Source: a virus
DNA length: 23,172 nucleotides
Strand: one strand, 5' to 3'
Virus record (IMG/VR): IMGVR_UViG_3300028829_002682
Location: 1-23,172 of that record
The translations under genes were made by a program, and so were the position numbers. The notes below the pieces were generated by a model, which saw only the letters and a program-made list of their open reading frames with translations, had not been told where the DNA came from and did no database searches. Position 1 is the stretch's first letter, and each line of letters opens with the position of its first letter. Positions 5,843 to 11,520 of the stretch are shown piece by piece.

Positions 5843-6046
5843 ATGGATACTAACAAAGTGGAACTCTCTGAAATGACCTTCACTAAACTGGTTGAAGCAA
5901 TCAACGACAAATGGTCTCACACATACATCGATGTTCCTGAAATGGAAGATCAGCCTGAGTATGATGTTGAGATGGAACGTGCTCTTGCTGAGATTGCTGA
6001 GCTGCAAGGCAAAGATCAGAACTACGACGACAACTATGAAGCGTGA
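5843..6046 (+). CDS. Hypothetical acidic protein, 67 residues
   Basis: Strong Shine-Dalgarno AAGGAG (5829-5834). Very acidic: at least 18 Asp/Glu against about six Lys/Arg, concentrated in the C-terminal half, which is predicted helical (DVEMERALAEIAEL). Small acidic early phage proteins often bind host enzymes or mimic DNA, but nothing here proves that. Followed by two hairpins and the helix-turn-helix gene. Confidence 0.7.
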   Translation: MDTNKVELSEMTFTKLVEAINDKWSHTYIDVPEMEDQPEYDVEMERALAEIAELQGKDQNYDDNYEA

Positions 6047-6056
6047 TAACTCTAAC

Positions 6057-6098
6057 TGCTCATCCGCGTGGTGAGCACTTTAGAGCGATCTTGCTCTA
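6057..6098 (+). other. Two tandem hairpins or palindromes upstream of the helix-turn-helix gene
   Basis: TGCTCA (6057-6062) pairs with TGAGCA (6072-6077); TAGAGC (6081-6086) pairs with GCTCTA (6093-6098). Both are perfect 6-bp inverted repeats in a 72-base gap with no T-run. They may be RNA processing hairpins, or operators for the DNA-binding protein encoded next. Confidence 0.5.
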
Positions 6099-6118
6099 TA
6101 ACCTCAATGGAGACTACT

Positions 6119-6367
6119 ATGACTAAATCTAACACTCGCGGCATGATCGATAACATCAGCAACGGCGCTAACTATGCTCTTAAGCACGGCTATCGCTATA
6201 CTACTCGTAACGGCGGCTGGAGCAATCTTGATCGTGTTGCAATTGCCACGGCAGTCGCTGAGGGCCGTTTGACTGTAACTCAGGCGGCTAACAAAATTGG
6301 TTGTTGCCGACTCTCTATCAAAAACTGGGTCAAAACACTTGACCAAAACAACCCACGCCTAGGCTAA
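6119..6367 (+). CDS. Small helix-turn-helix DNA-binding protein
   Basis: ATG at 6119 is chosen over the upstream GTG at 6068 because GGAG (6109-6112) fits it and the GTG lies in the hairpin region. The 82-residue product is basic. Residues ~40-73 (AIATAVAEGRLTVTQAANKI, then GCCRLSIKNWVKTL) fit a homeodomain-like helix-turn-helix as in transposase and repressor N-termini: LTVTQAANKIG is the turn and the following helix the reader. No other domain fits in the length. Likely a transcription regulator or DNA-packing factor. A strong terminator follows. Confidence 0.6.
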   Translation: MTKSNTRGMIDNISNGANYALKHGYRYTTRNGGWSNLDRVAIATAVAEGRLTVTQAANKIGCCRLSIKNWVKTLDQNNPRLG

Positions 6368-6399
6368 CACCCTACTGTTATTGTGTTCCTCCCTAACTT

Positions 6400-6455
6400 C
6401 CCTCTGGTGGCCCTTCGGGGTCACTGGAGGGCTTTTCCCCTTTCTATTTTTTTTT
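6400..6455 (+). terminator. Strong intrinsic terminator, 14-bp stem with UUCG loop
   Basis: CCCTCTGGTGGCCC, TTCG loop, GGGTCACTGGAGGG; all 14 positions pair with three G-U pairs. A T-rich tail including nine T in a row follows (to 6455). It separates the accessory genes from the DUF1127 and RNA polymerase genes. Confidence 0.92.
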
Positions 6456-6472
6456 CGACAAAGGATAACATC

Positions 6473-6673
6473 ATGTTTAACCCAATCCAAGAAACTAACA
6501 ACTGGATTTTTCGATTCTGGAACTTTGTAATCACTTGGCGTAAACATCGTAATACTATTAAATCCTTGAACCAGCTTACAGACGCGCAACTTCGAGATAT
6601 CGGTCTTGAGCGTCACGGTTTAGACGGGCTTATCTGGCACCCTGAAGACTTAAAGTCTCGCGGCACTAAATAA
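6473..6673 (+). CDS. DUF1127 family small Arg-rich protein
   Basis: ATG at 6473 has AAAGGA upstream; the longer frame from 6383 would run through the terminator. The 66-residue product has an aromatic amphipathic N-terminus (NNWIFRFWNFVITWRKHR) and the DUF1127 core L-x-Q-L-T-D-A-Q-L-R-D-I-G-L-E-R (residues 31-46). DUF1127 proteins are common in Alpha- and Gammaproteobacteria. The best studied, CcaF1 of Rhodobacter, binds RNA and affects RNA maturation and turnover. In this phage the gene precedes the RNA polymerase, so a role in host RNA metabolism is an attractive inference. Confidence 0.82.
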   Translation: MFNPIQETNNWIFRFWNFVITWRKHRNTIKSLNQLTDAQLRDIGLERHGLDGLIWHPEDLKSRGTK

Positions 6674-6674
6674 T

Positions 6675-6755
6675 ATGTTTTCACCAGCAGAAGCTTTACT
6701 CCTTTTATTTATGATCCTTATTACACTCTTTTATAAGGGCGGCGACGAAGAGTAA
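6675..6755 (+). CDS. 26-residue membrane peptide
   Basis: Reads MFSPAEALLLLFMILITLFY then KGGDEE. It is one hydrophobic helix of about 16 residues with a charged C-terminus. The ATG begins one base after the DUF1127 stop, so translation is probably coupled; there is no separate Shine-Dalgarno. Too short for usual gene finding. Its strong membrane-helix pattern and tight junction make it credible. Confidence 0.5.
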   Translation: MFSPAEALLLLFMILITLFYKGGDEE

Positions 6756-6780
6756 TATTCTGCTTGGTTATTCCAGTTTA

Positions 6781-6800
6781 ATAGGGTGCTTCGGCACTAT
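6781..6800 (+). other. UUCG hairpin in the leader of the RNA polymerase gene
   Basis: ATAGGGTGC, TTCG, GCACTAT: GTGC/GCAC plus ATA/TAT around a two-base bulge. No T-run follows, so it is not a normal terminator. It ends about 8 bases before the AAGGA ribosome binding site and may affect mRNA stability or translation of the polymerase. Confidence 0.45.
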
Positions 6801-6818
6801 GCCTATACAAGGAACAAG

Positions 6819-8972
6819 ATGAATACTATCAAACGACTCGTAGAAGATCTAAAATACCGACAAACTTTCCTAAACAAAAGGCATTCCGCTTATAACCTTG
6901 CTACAGCAGATCCTAAATTCTTAATTGAGTTTACCTATCCACACGTCCTAACCGGCTTGGAACGAAAAGCTACACTAACTGACATAATCGCTACTATGGG
7001 CGGTCGTTTACAACAAAAGCTAAAGCTTCCTAGAAACAGCATTGAAGCAGTTCAGTTTGGTTGGTATATTTTAATCTCTTACTTTGAGGAAGGCATACTG
7101 TCTTACTTCTGTAAAAGAATGAAAGGCAAAGGTAAGCATACAACTTATCAGCTAAAAGTTACAAACTGGGAAGCTATTCAGTCTCTGATCGAAGAAGTTG
7201 ATGATGAAGTAGCAGATATGTTTCCTAAGCTAAAACCCCTAGAGCCTTGGGTTGGCGAACTGCTGCACAAAGAAACAGGCAAGCCACTAATTCGCAATGC
7301 TCACCGTGATGCGGAAAAGGCGATAAAGACAACAGATCTGTCTTATCTAACAGACACTCTTAATAAGCTTAACAACACAGGATGGCGTATTAACAAATAC
7401 ATTCTAACAGTCTACAAACACTGTTTAACGAGTGTAGATAACCCTTTTAAGTTTGCTAAAGAAGTAGACAAGACAAAGCGTACATCGTTGTTAATGGAAA
7501 CAGAAGCAGTATTCCGACTAGCAACCAAGCATCAAGATAATGTGTTTTATCATCTGTATAACTGCGACTTTCGTGGTCGTATTTATCCCAATACTGCTTA
7601 TCTACACGAACAATCCTCTGACAATGCCAAAGGTCTTCTACTGCTAGACGAACCAACAATGCTTGGTAAAGACGGCTTCTACTGGTTGTGTGTTCATACT
7701 GCTAACATGTGGGGTAATGACAAAGTGTCTCTTGACGACCGAGCTAGGTTCGCTGAAGAGAACGCTAAAGAGTATATTGCTTACGCGGAAAACCCGTTAA
7801 CAAACATAGGATGGATGAAGGCAGATAAACCATTCTGCTTTCTTGCTTGTTGTCTTGAAATCAAGATGATTAAGGAATGGCGTGAAGATGGGTTGTCAAT
7901 GGAAGACTTCCCGTCTTCTCTGCCTATCTACATTGATGGCTCTAACAACGGTGTTCAGCACCTAACTGCAATGTCTAAAGACGAACAGGTTGCACCACTT
8001 GTAAACCTTGTTCCTCAAAAGCTACCCGGCGATGTGTATATGTTTATCGCTGATCATGCTATGACAGCAGTAGCTAAGTCATTATCTAACCTAGACAAAG
8101 ACACAATAGACTCCTTTGAGCCTTACTTTGAAAAGATCATCGCTCTCAAACGAGACTGTGAGCGTTGGCCTGAAGGTACAGAGAAATACAAGCTAGCTGT
8201 ATCTGCGTTAAAAGAGTTTAAGAATCATAACTATGACTTCAGCAAGAAGATCTGGCCCGTGTTCTGGTCTGCTATCACAGATAGGAAGATCTGGCGTAAG
8301 ACTGTTAAACGGCCTGTTATGACTCTTGGCTACGGCGGTACTCAGTTCGGTATGGGTGAGCAGATCAAAGACGACACCCGTAGTATCAACGAGTATCTGC
8401 GTGACAAAGAAGACATCTGGGCATACAAGTTGGGTCATTTGGTCTATGAAACCTGTTACAAGGAACTCAAGGGACCAGCTAAACTACTTCAGATGTTTGT
8501 TAAGTTGGCTGAACGACAGAATGAGAAAGAAGTTCCTATTTCTTACTCTGCACCTGTAACTAACTTCCCGTTTGTACACAAATACAGAAAGGCAAAATCT
8601 GAGCGCGCTGTGTTAAAGTATGGCGATGATAAAGTTAGAATTAGGTTACAAGTATGGGAGCAGTCAACGCTAGACCACAACAAGCAAAAGTCTGGTGCTG
8701 CCCCTAATATTGTTCATAGTCTTGATGCTGTTCATCTAACTATGACAGTCCATGACGCACACTATCCTGTTACTGTTGTACACGATTCTTTCGGATGTAC
8801 GGCAGGTAATATGGAGCATATGTTCAAACATGTTCGACAAAAGTTTGTTGAGCTGTATAAGCTACAACCACTAGAACATGTCTTATCACAGATGGACTCT
8901 CTAGACCTCATCCCAGCGAAAGGAACTCTTAACGTTCAAGAAGTCATACAATCTGACTTCGCCTTCGCTTAA
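6819..8972 (+). CDS. T7-like single-subunit DNA-directed RNA polymerase
   Basis: ATG at 6819 follows AAGGAA; a GTG at 6786 is an upstream alternative inside the leader hairpin. The 717-residue product has all core motifs. Motif A is IYIDGSNNGVQHLTAM with D373 (T7 D537); motif B is KRPVMTLGYGGTQFG with K497 and Y505 (T7 K631, Y639); PNIVHSLDAVHL precedes motif C, VVHDSFG, with D656 (T7 D812). It is about 165 residues shorter than T7 RNA polymerase (883), mostly in the N-terminal part. It would transcribe phage genes from its own promoters; the repeats at 2076, 2483, 2838 and 4968 are the candidates. Which promoter drives this gene is not visible. Confidence 0.96.
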   Translation: MNTIKRLVEDLKYRQTFLNKRHSAYNLATADPKFLIEFTYPHVLTGLERKATLTDIIATMGGRLQQKLKLPRNSIEAVQFGWYILISYFEEGILSYFCKRMKGKGKHTTYQLKVTNWEAIQSLIEEVDDEVADMFPKLKPLEPWVGELLHKETGKPLIRNAHRDAEKAIKTTDLSYLTDTLNKLNNTGWRINKYILTVYKHCLTSVDNPFKFAKEVDKTKRTSLLMETEAVFRLATKHQDNVFYHLYNCDFRGRIYPNTAYLHEQSSDNAKGLLLLDEPTMLGKDGFYWLCVHTANMWGNDKVSLDDRARFAEENAKEYIAYAENPLTNIGWMKADKPFCFLACCLEIKMIKEWREDGLSMEDFPSSLPIYIDGSNNGVQHLTAMSKDEQVAPLVNLVPQKLPGDVYMFIADHAMTAVAKSLSNLDKDTIDSFEPYFEKIIALKRDCERWPEGTEKYKLAVSALKEFKNHNYDFSKKIWPVFWSAITDRKIWRKTVKRPVMTLGYGGTQFGMGEQIKDDTRSINEYLRDKEDIWAYKLGHLVYETCYKELKGPAKLLQMFVKLAERQNEKEVPISYSAPVTNFPFVHKYRKAKSERAVLKYGDDKVRIRLQVWEQSTLDHNKQKSGAAPNIVHSLDAVHLTMTVHDAHYPVTVVHDSFGCTAGNMEHMFKHVRQKFVELYKLQPLEHVLSQMDSLDLIPAKGTLNVQEVIQSDFAFA

Positions 8973-8993
8973 TAGAGGCCCATAATGACCGAA
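8973..8993 (+). repeat. 21-nt repeat directly after the RNA polymerase stop, copy 1
   Basis: TAGAGGCCCATAATGACCGA plus A, identical to 15890-15910. In both places the repeat starts on the base after a stop codon and lies 66-70 bases before the next start. Its ATAATGA-x-x-GAA core matches ATAATGATAGAAA of the promoter-like repeats. Confidence 0.75.
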
Positions 8994-9038
8994 TAGGTCT
9001 GAAACCAAACAATCTCAAAACTCCAAAAGGAAATCCAA

Positions 9039-9560
9039 ATGGCTATTCTCAAAAATGTAGAACTATTCTTCGCTAAACTCGACCCAAAGCGCCCTAACGA
9101 TCGTTTTGATTCTGAAAACCCAACTTGGGAAGTACAGATTCGTACCAATGACAAGGCTCAGGCTAAAGAGTGGAAGAATATGAACATTAACGTCCGTCCA
9201 GATGAGAACGATGACGGCGTATTCTACAAAGCCACACTCAAGAAGAAATCCAAGAAACGCGATGGTTCAGATAATAACCCTGTTACTCTCGTTAATGGTT
9301 CTCTTGAGCCGATCGATCCAAACACCCTCGGAAACGGTTCTAAGGCAAACGTTCGGGTTTATCAGTACGAATACAATGTAGGTGGTAAAGAAGGTATTGC
9401 CACTATGCTTATGGCTGTTCAGGTTACAGAACTCCGCGAGTACACACCAAAGCCACGCGAAGACGACTTCGAAATGGTTGAGACTAAAGTTATCAAGGTA
9501 GCGGATAATCAGGATGTTGACGACGACATTCTATCTAAAACAGATGACATCGACTTCTGA
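9039..9560 (+). CDS. Single-stranded DNA-binding protein, T7 gp2.5-like
   Basis: A 173-residue protein with Shine-Dalgarno AAAAGG. The N-terminal ~130 residues read as beta strands with basic and aromatic residues (PTWEVQIRTND, KATLKKKSKKRDG, NVRVYQYEYNVGGKEG). The C-terminus is strongly acidic and ends in Phe (DVDDDILSKTDDIDF), the hallmark of gp2.5-type phage SSBs, whose acidic tail contacts DNA polymerase and helicase. It coats ssDNA at the fork and in recombination. It is the first gene after the RNA polymerase, as in T7-like middle regions. Family assignment rests on tail, size and context. Confidence 0.78.
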   Translation: MAILKNVELFFAKLDPKRPNDRFDSENPTWEVQIRTNDKAQAKEWKNMNINVRPDENDDGVFYKATLKKKSKKRDGSDNNPVTLVNGSLEPIDPNTLGNGSKANVRVYQYEYNVGGKEGIATMLMAVQVTELREYTPKPREDDFEMVETKVIKVADNQDVDDDILSKTDDIDF

Positions 9561-9578
9561 TAGGTAACAAACACAACA

Positions 9579-9607
9579 GGGAGGCTCTTAACAGGGCTTC
9601 CCTTTTT
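9579..9607 (+). terminator. Intrinsic terminator after the SSB gene
   Basis: GGGAGGC (9579-9585) pairs with GCTTCCC (9596-9602), with one G-U pair and a 10-base loop, followed by TTTTT. Likely partial termination, giving more SSB than downstream products. Confidence 0.75.
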
Positions 9608-9623
9608 ATCTAAAGGAGAAACT

Positions 9624-10067
9624 ATGTCTAAAGAATATGTATATCTAGCAGGTCCAATGGAAGACTGCTCTGAATCGGTTATGACTGAATGGCGTACTCA
9701 TCTTGCTTCTGAGCTAATGTTGTGGGATATCGAATGTCTTGATCCTACACGACGAGTGTCATTTCACAATCAGTTGTATGATACAACTCTACAAGATGAT
9801 ATTCGTAACATGAACCTTTGTAAGCGTATCTTTAAGCAGGATATGCAGGACATTTCTAACAGCCGTGTTATTATTGCTGATGTTCGTCGTAAGTCAGGAC
9901 GAGGCACAGGGACTTCAATGGAACTAATGTTTGCTCACATGAAGAACAAAATCATTATCATGTGGGGTGATCATAACGATCACATTCATCCTTTCTATGA
10001 GTCTATCTACACTGAAAAGCACTACGACTTAAACGATGTTATTGAGGCGGTCAAGGAGTATTACTAA
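9624..10067 (+). CDS. Nucleoside 2-deoxyribosyltransferase-like protein
   Basis: A 147-residue protein. YVYLAGPM (5-12) is the first strand and nucleotide loop, D40-P is the mid motif, VIIADV (82-87) a buried strand, and GTGTSMELMFAH (94-105) carries the probable catalytic E100. This is the layout of the nucleoside deoxyribosyltransferase / nucleotide N-hydrolase (Rcl, MilB) superfamily, which breaks or swaps the N-glycosidic bond of deoxynucleosides or nucleotides. It fits base salvage, clearing of unwanted nucleotides, or making of a modified base. Shine-Dalgarno AAAGGAGAA. Stop overlaps the next start (TAATG). Substrate cannot be read from the sequence. Confidence 0.8.
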   Translation: MSKEYVYLAGPMEDCSESVMTEWRTHLASELMLWDIECLDPTRRVSFHNQLYDTTLQDDIRNMNLCKRIFKQDMQDISNSRVIIADVRRKSGRGTGTSMELMFAHMKNKIIIMWGDHNDHIHPFYESIYTEKHYDLNDVIEAVKEYY

Positions 10068-10261
10068 TGGCTATCGAAGAAGATCTACAAGGATCTTGGG
10101 TGGAAGCTGAGTTTGATTTTGACGAACGTGCTGCCTTGCTAGAATATGAGCAAGGTTATAATCGTTATGAGGCGGAACAACTTGCAGCACAGCGTCTAGG
10201 TTTCTCCAACAAAGCTTCTTTTAAACTCTATGTTCAACAACTAAAGGCTATCTCAAAATGA
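10067..10261 (+). CDS. Hypothetical protein, 64 residues
   Basis: The start overlaps the previous stop and the stop overlaps the next start (ATGA), so it is translationally coupled on both sides. Acidic N-terminus, then a predicted helical region (YEQGYNRYEAEQLAAQRLGF) with a basic C-terminus. The spacing EAEQLAAQRLGFSNKASFKLYV vaguely recalls a helix-turn-helix, not enough to call. Confidence 0.65.
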   Translation: MAIEEDLQGSWVEAEFDFDERAALLEYEQGYNRYEAEQLAAQRLGFSNKASFKLYVQQLKAISK

Positions 10262-10830
10262 CTACATACAACTACAAACTAACATGTTCAAAAGAAGGCG
10301 ACCTAGCAGGATTGGAGGTTGTATGGACAAACAACTGGCAAGAAGCTTGTGATTTCTTTTCTCTTAACTGTATAAAGGGCATCGTCGGATCTTCTCATTA
10401 TTGGTACATCCAAGTGATTGGTAACGACGGTAGTGTTGAATCTATCGAAACCTTACAAGACTTAGAAGAACATTCGGAGATTCTGATGACAGAACGTAAG
10501 ATCGCAAATGACGAAGGTATGGCTGAACAGATCATTGACTTCCACGGTAAGTTCGAAGATATGAGCGAAGAAAGCCGAGACGAGATTATTAACCCTAAAC
10601 ACTATGAAGTAGTGCCACCAGAGGCATACACTAAGCACCCTGATGGTCTTGAGTATATGGACATAATGCAGTACCTACTTGCCCACCACAAGGGAGTACA
10701 GGCGCACTTGCTAGGCCAGATCTTTAAGTATGCTATCCGCCTTGGTAAGAAAGACGCCAAGCTTCAGGATGCTAGAAAGATCCAGTGGTACGCTAACTAT
10801 CTTGTAGATGTTATCGAAGAGGAAAAGTAA
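10258..10830 (+). CDS. DUF3310 domain protein (T7 gp1.7-related family)
   Basis: A 190-residue protein. Residues 1-110 are an unrecognised acidic N-terminal part. The C-terminal ~80 residues fit DUF3310: INPKHYE (111-117), LEYMDIMQ, GQIFKYAIRLGKKD and LQDARKIQWYANYLVD. DUF3310 includes T7 gp1.7, reported as a nucleotide kinase that makes the phage sensitive to dideoxythymidine. A role in deoxynucleotide supply fits the neighbours. The last residues (IEEEK) and the following junction are duplicated 247 bases downstream. Confidence 0.78.
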   Translation: MTTYNYKLTCSKEGDLAGLEVVWTNNWQEACDFFSLNCIKGIVGSSHYWYIQVIGNDGSVESIETLQDLEEHSEILMTERKIANDEGMAEQIIDFHGKFEDMSEESRDEIINPKHYEVVPPEAYTKHPDGLEYMDIMQYLLAHHKGVQAHLLGQIFKYAIRLGKKDAKLQDARKIQWYANYLVDVIEEEK

Positions 10831-10860
10831 TATGCCTACTAAAAGAGAAGTATACTGGGA
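10812..10860 (+). repeat. 49-nt direct repeat, copy 1, across a gene junction
   Basis: Covers the end of the DUF3310 gene (IEEEK, stop) and the first residues of the next gene (MPTKREVYW). It matches 11059-11107 at 48 of 49 positions (G at 10847, A at 11094). This is the scar of a tandem duplication. Confidence 0.9.
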
Positions 10861-11077
10861 AGTGCTTGGTCGTGTAGACTCAGCATTGGGTTTTCTAATC
10901 CGTAATAAAGTTCCTACGGATGATGATACACTTAATGAGATCTACATTACTTTACGAAGGCTTTCTAAAACTACACGAGTATGCTTAGAAAACGAATCTC
11001 GAAAAGAAGACTGGGCTAAGTATGATAAGTATAAGGGGTTTGATGAACCCGGCCACTATATCGAAGAGGAAAAGTAA
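10832..11077 (+). CDS. Small tandem paralogue A, 81 residues
   Basis: ATG at 10832 lies one base after the DUF3310 stop, with GAGGAAAAG as ribosome binding site; an upstream start at 10808 would run through the DUF3310 end. Begins MPTKREVYWEVLGRVDSAL and is helical throughout, with matching residues in the next gene (MPTKRKVYWELCGRLNSML; later ypoints such as N-E-I-Y-I-T-L-R-R against D-Q-I-Y-D-T-L-R-K). The C-terminus ends IEEEK like the preceding gene. Function unknown. Confidence 0.7.
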   Translation: MPTKREVYWEVLGRVDSALGFLIRNKVPTDDDTLNEIYITLRRLSKTTRVCLENESRKEDWAKYDKYKGFDEPGHYIEEEK

Positions 11078-11107
11078 TATGCCTACTAAAAGAAAAGTAT
11101 ACTGGGA
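11059..11107 (+). repeat. 49-nt direct repeat, copy 2
   Basis: Partner of 10812-10860, at the junction between paralogues A and B. Near identity at DNA level while the rest of the two genes has diverged suggests either recent exchange at the ends or selection on the junction (stop, ribosome binding site, start). Confidence 0.9.
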
Positions 11108-11336
11108 GTTGTGTGGTCGGTTGAATTCAATGTTAGACTACCTTGACACGCAAACAGACCATATCGCAAGCTATAATCTCGATCAAATATACGATACCCT
11201 GCGAAAAGTTCGCGATAAAGCAGAGTCAGGCTATGCCTTTGAAAAGGGAAAAGAAGAAGAAACACAAAAAGAGTTTGATGAATACGGGTTTTACGGAGAA
11301 AACAACCCGCCGCTGAAACCTACAGAGGAGTACTAA
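11079..11336 (+). CDS. Small tandem paralogue B, 85 residues
   Basis: Starts one base after paralogue A stops. The first ~45 residues match paralogue A (KVYWELCGRLNSMLDYL, IYDTLRKVRDKAE); the C-terminal part (KEEETQKEFDEYGFYG, then ENNPPLKP) is different. Helical, charged. Function unknown. Divergence after duplication suggests the copies took separate roles or partners. Confidence 0.7.
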   Translation: MPTKRKVYWELCGRLNSMLDYLDTQTDHIASYNLDQIYDTLRKVRDKAESGYAFEKGKEEETQKEFDEYGFYGENNPPLKPTEEY

Positions 11337-11337
11337 A

Positions 11338-11520
11338 ATGTTTGCTGAATGGCGTCAAATTCGTTACATCGCAGAATGCTACCGTAAACGCTATCCTAAC
11401 AAGCCTCTCTGGTTTGTAGTAAACGAAGCAAAACGAGCTTTTGACTTCACCCAAGATGCTCAGCTTGAAGTTCAGATTCAAATGACAGAAAAGGAGTATA
11501 ACAATGAAGTTGTGCTTTGA
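11338..11520 (+). CDS. Hypothetical protein, 60 residues
   Basis: ATG at 11338, one base after the previous stop, with GAGGAG upstream. Basic, aromatic N-terminal half (EWRQIRYIAECYRKRYPNKP), acidic C-terminus. Its last 17 bases overlap the DNA polymerase start, so translation of the two is coupled. No family recognised. Confidence 0.65.
   Translation: MFAEWRQIRYIAECYRKRYPNKPLWFVVNEAKRAFDFTQDAQLEVQIQMTEKEYNNEVVL

Noticed and set aside
6383-6472. N-terminal extension of the DUF1127 protein
   Set aside because: It would translate through the terminator hairpin and T-run; the ATG at 6473 has a ribosome binding site and gives the normal DUF1127 length.
11143-11180. TTGACA with a downstream TATAAT resembling a host sigma70 promoter
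   Set aside because: Spacing is about 23 bases, too long, and it lies inside the coding sequence of paralogue B.
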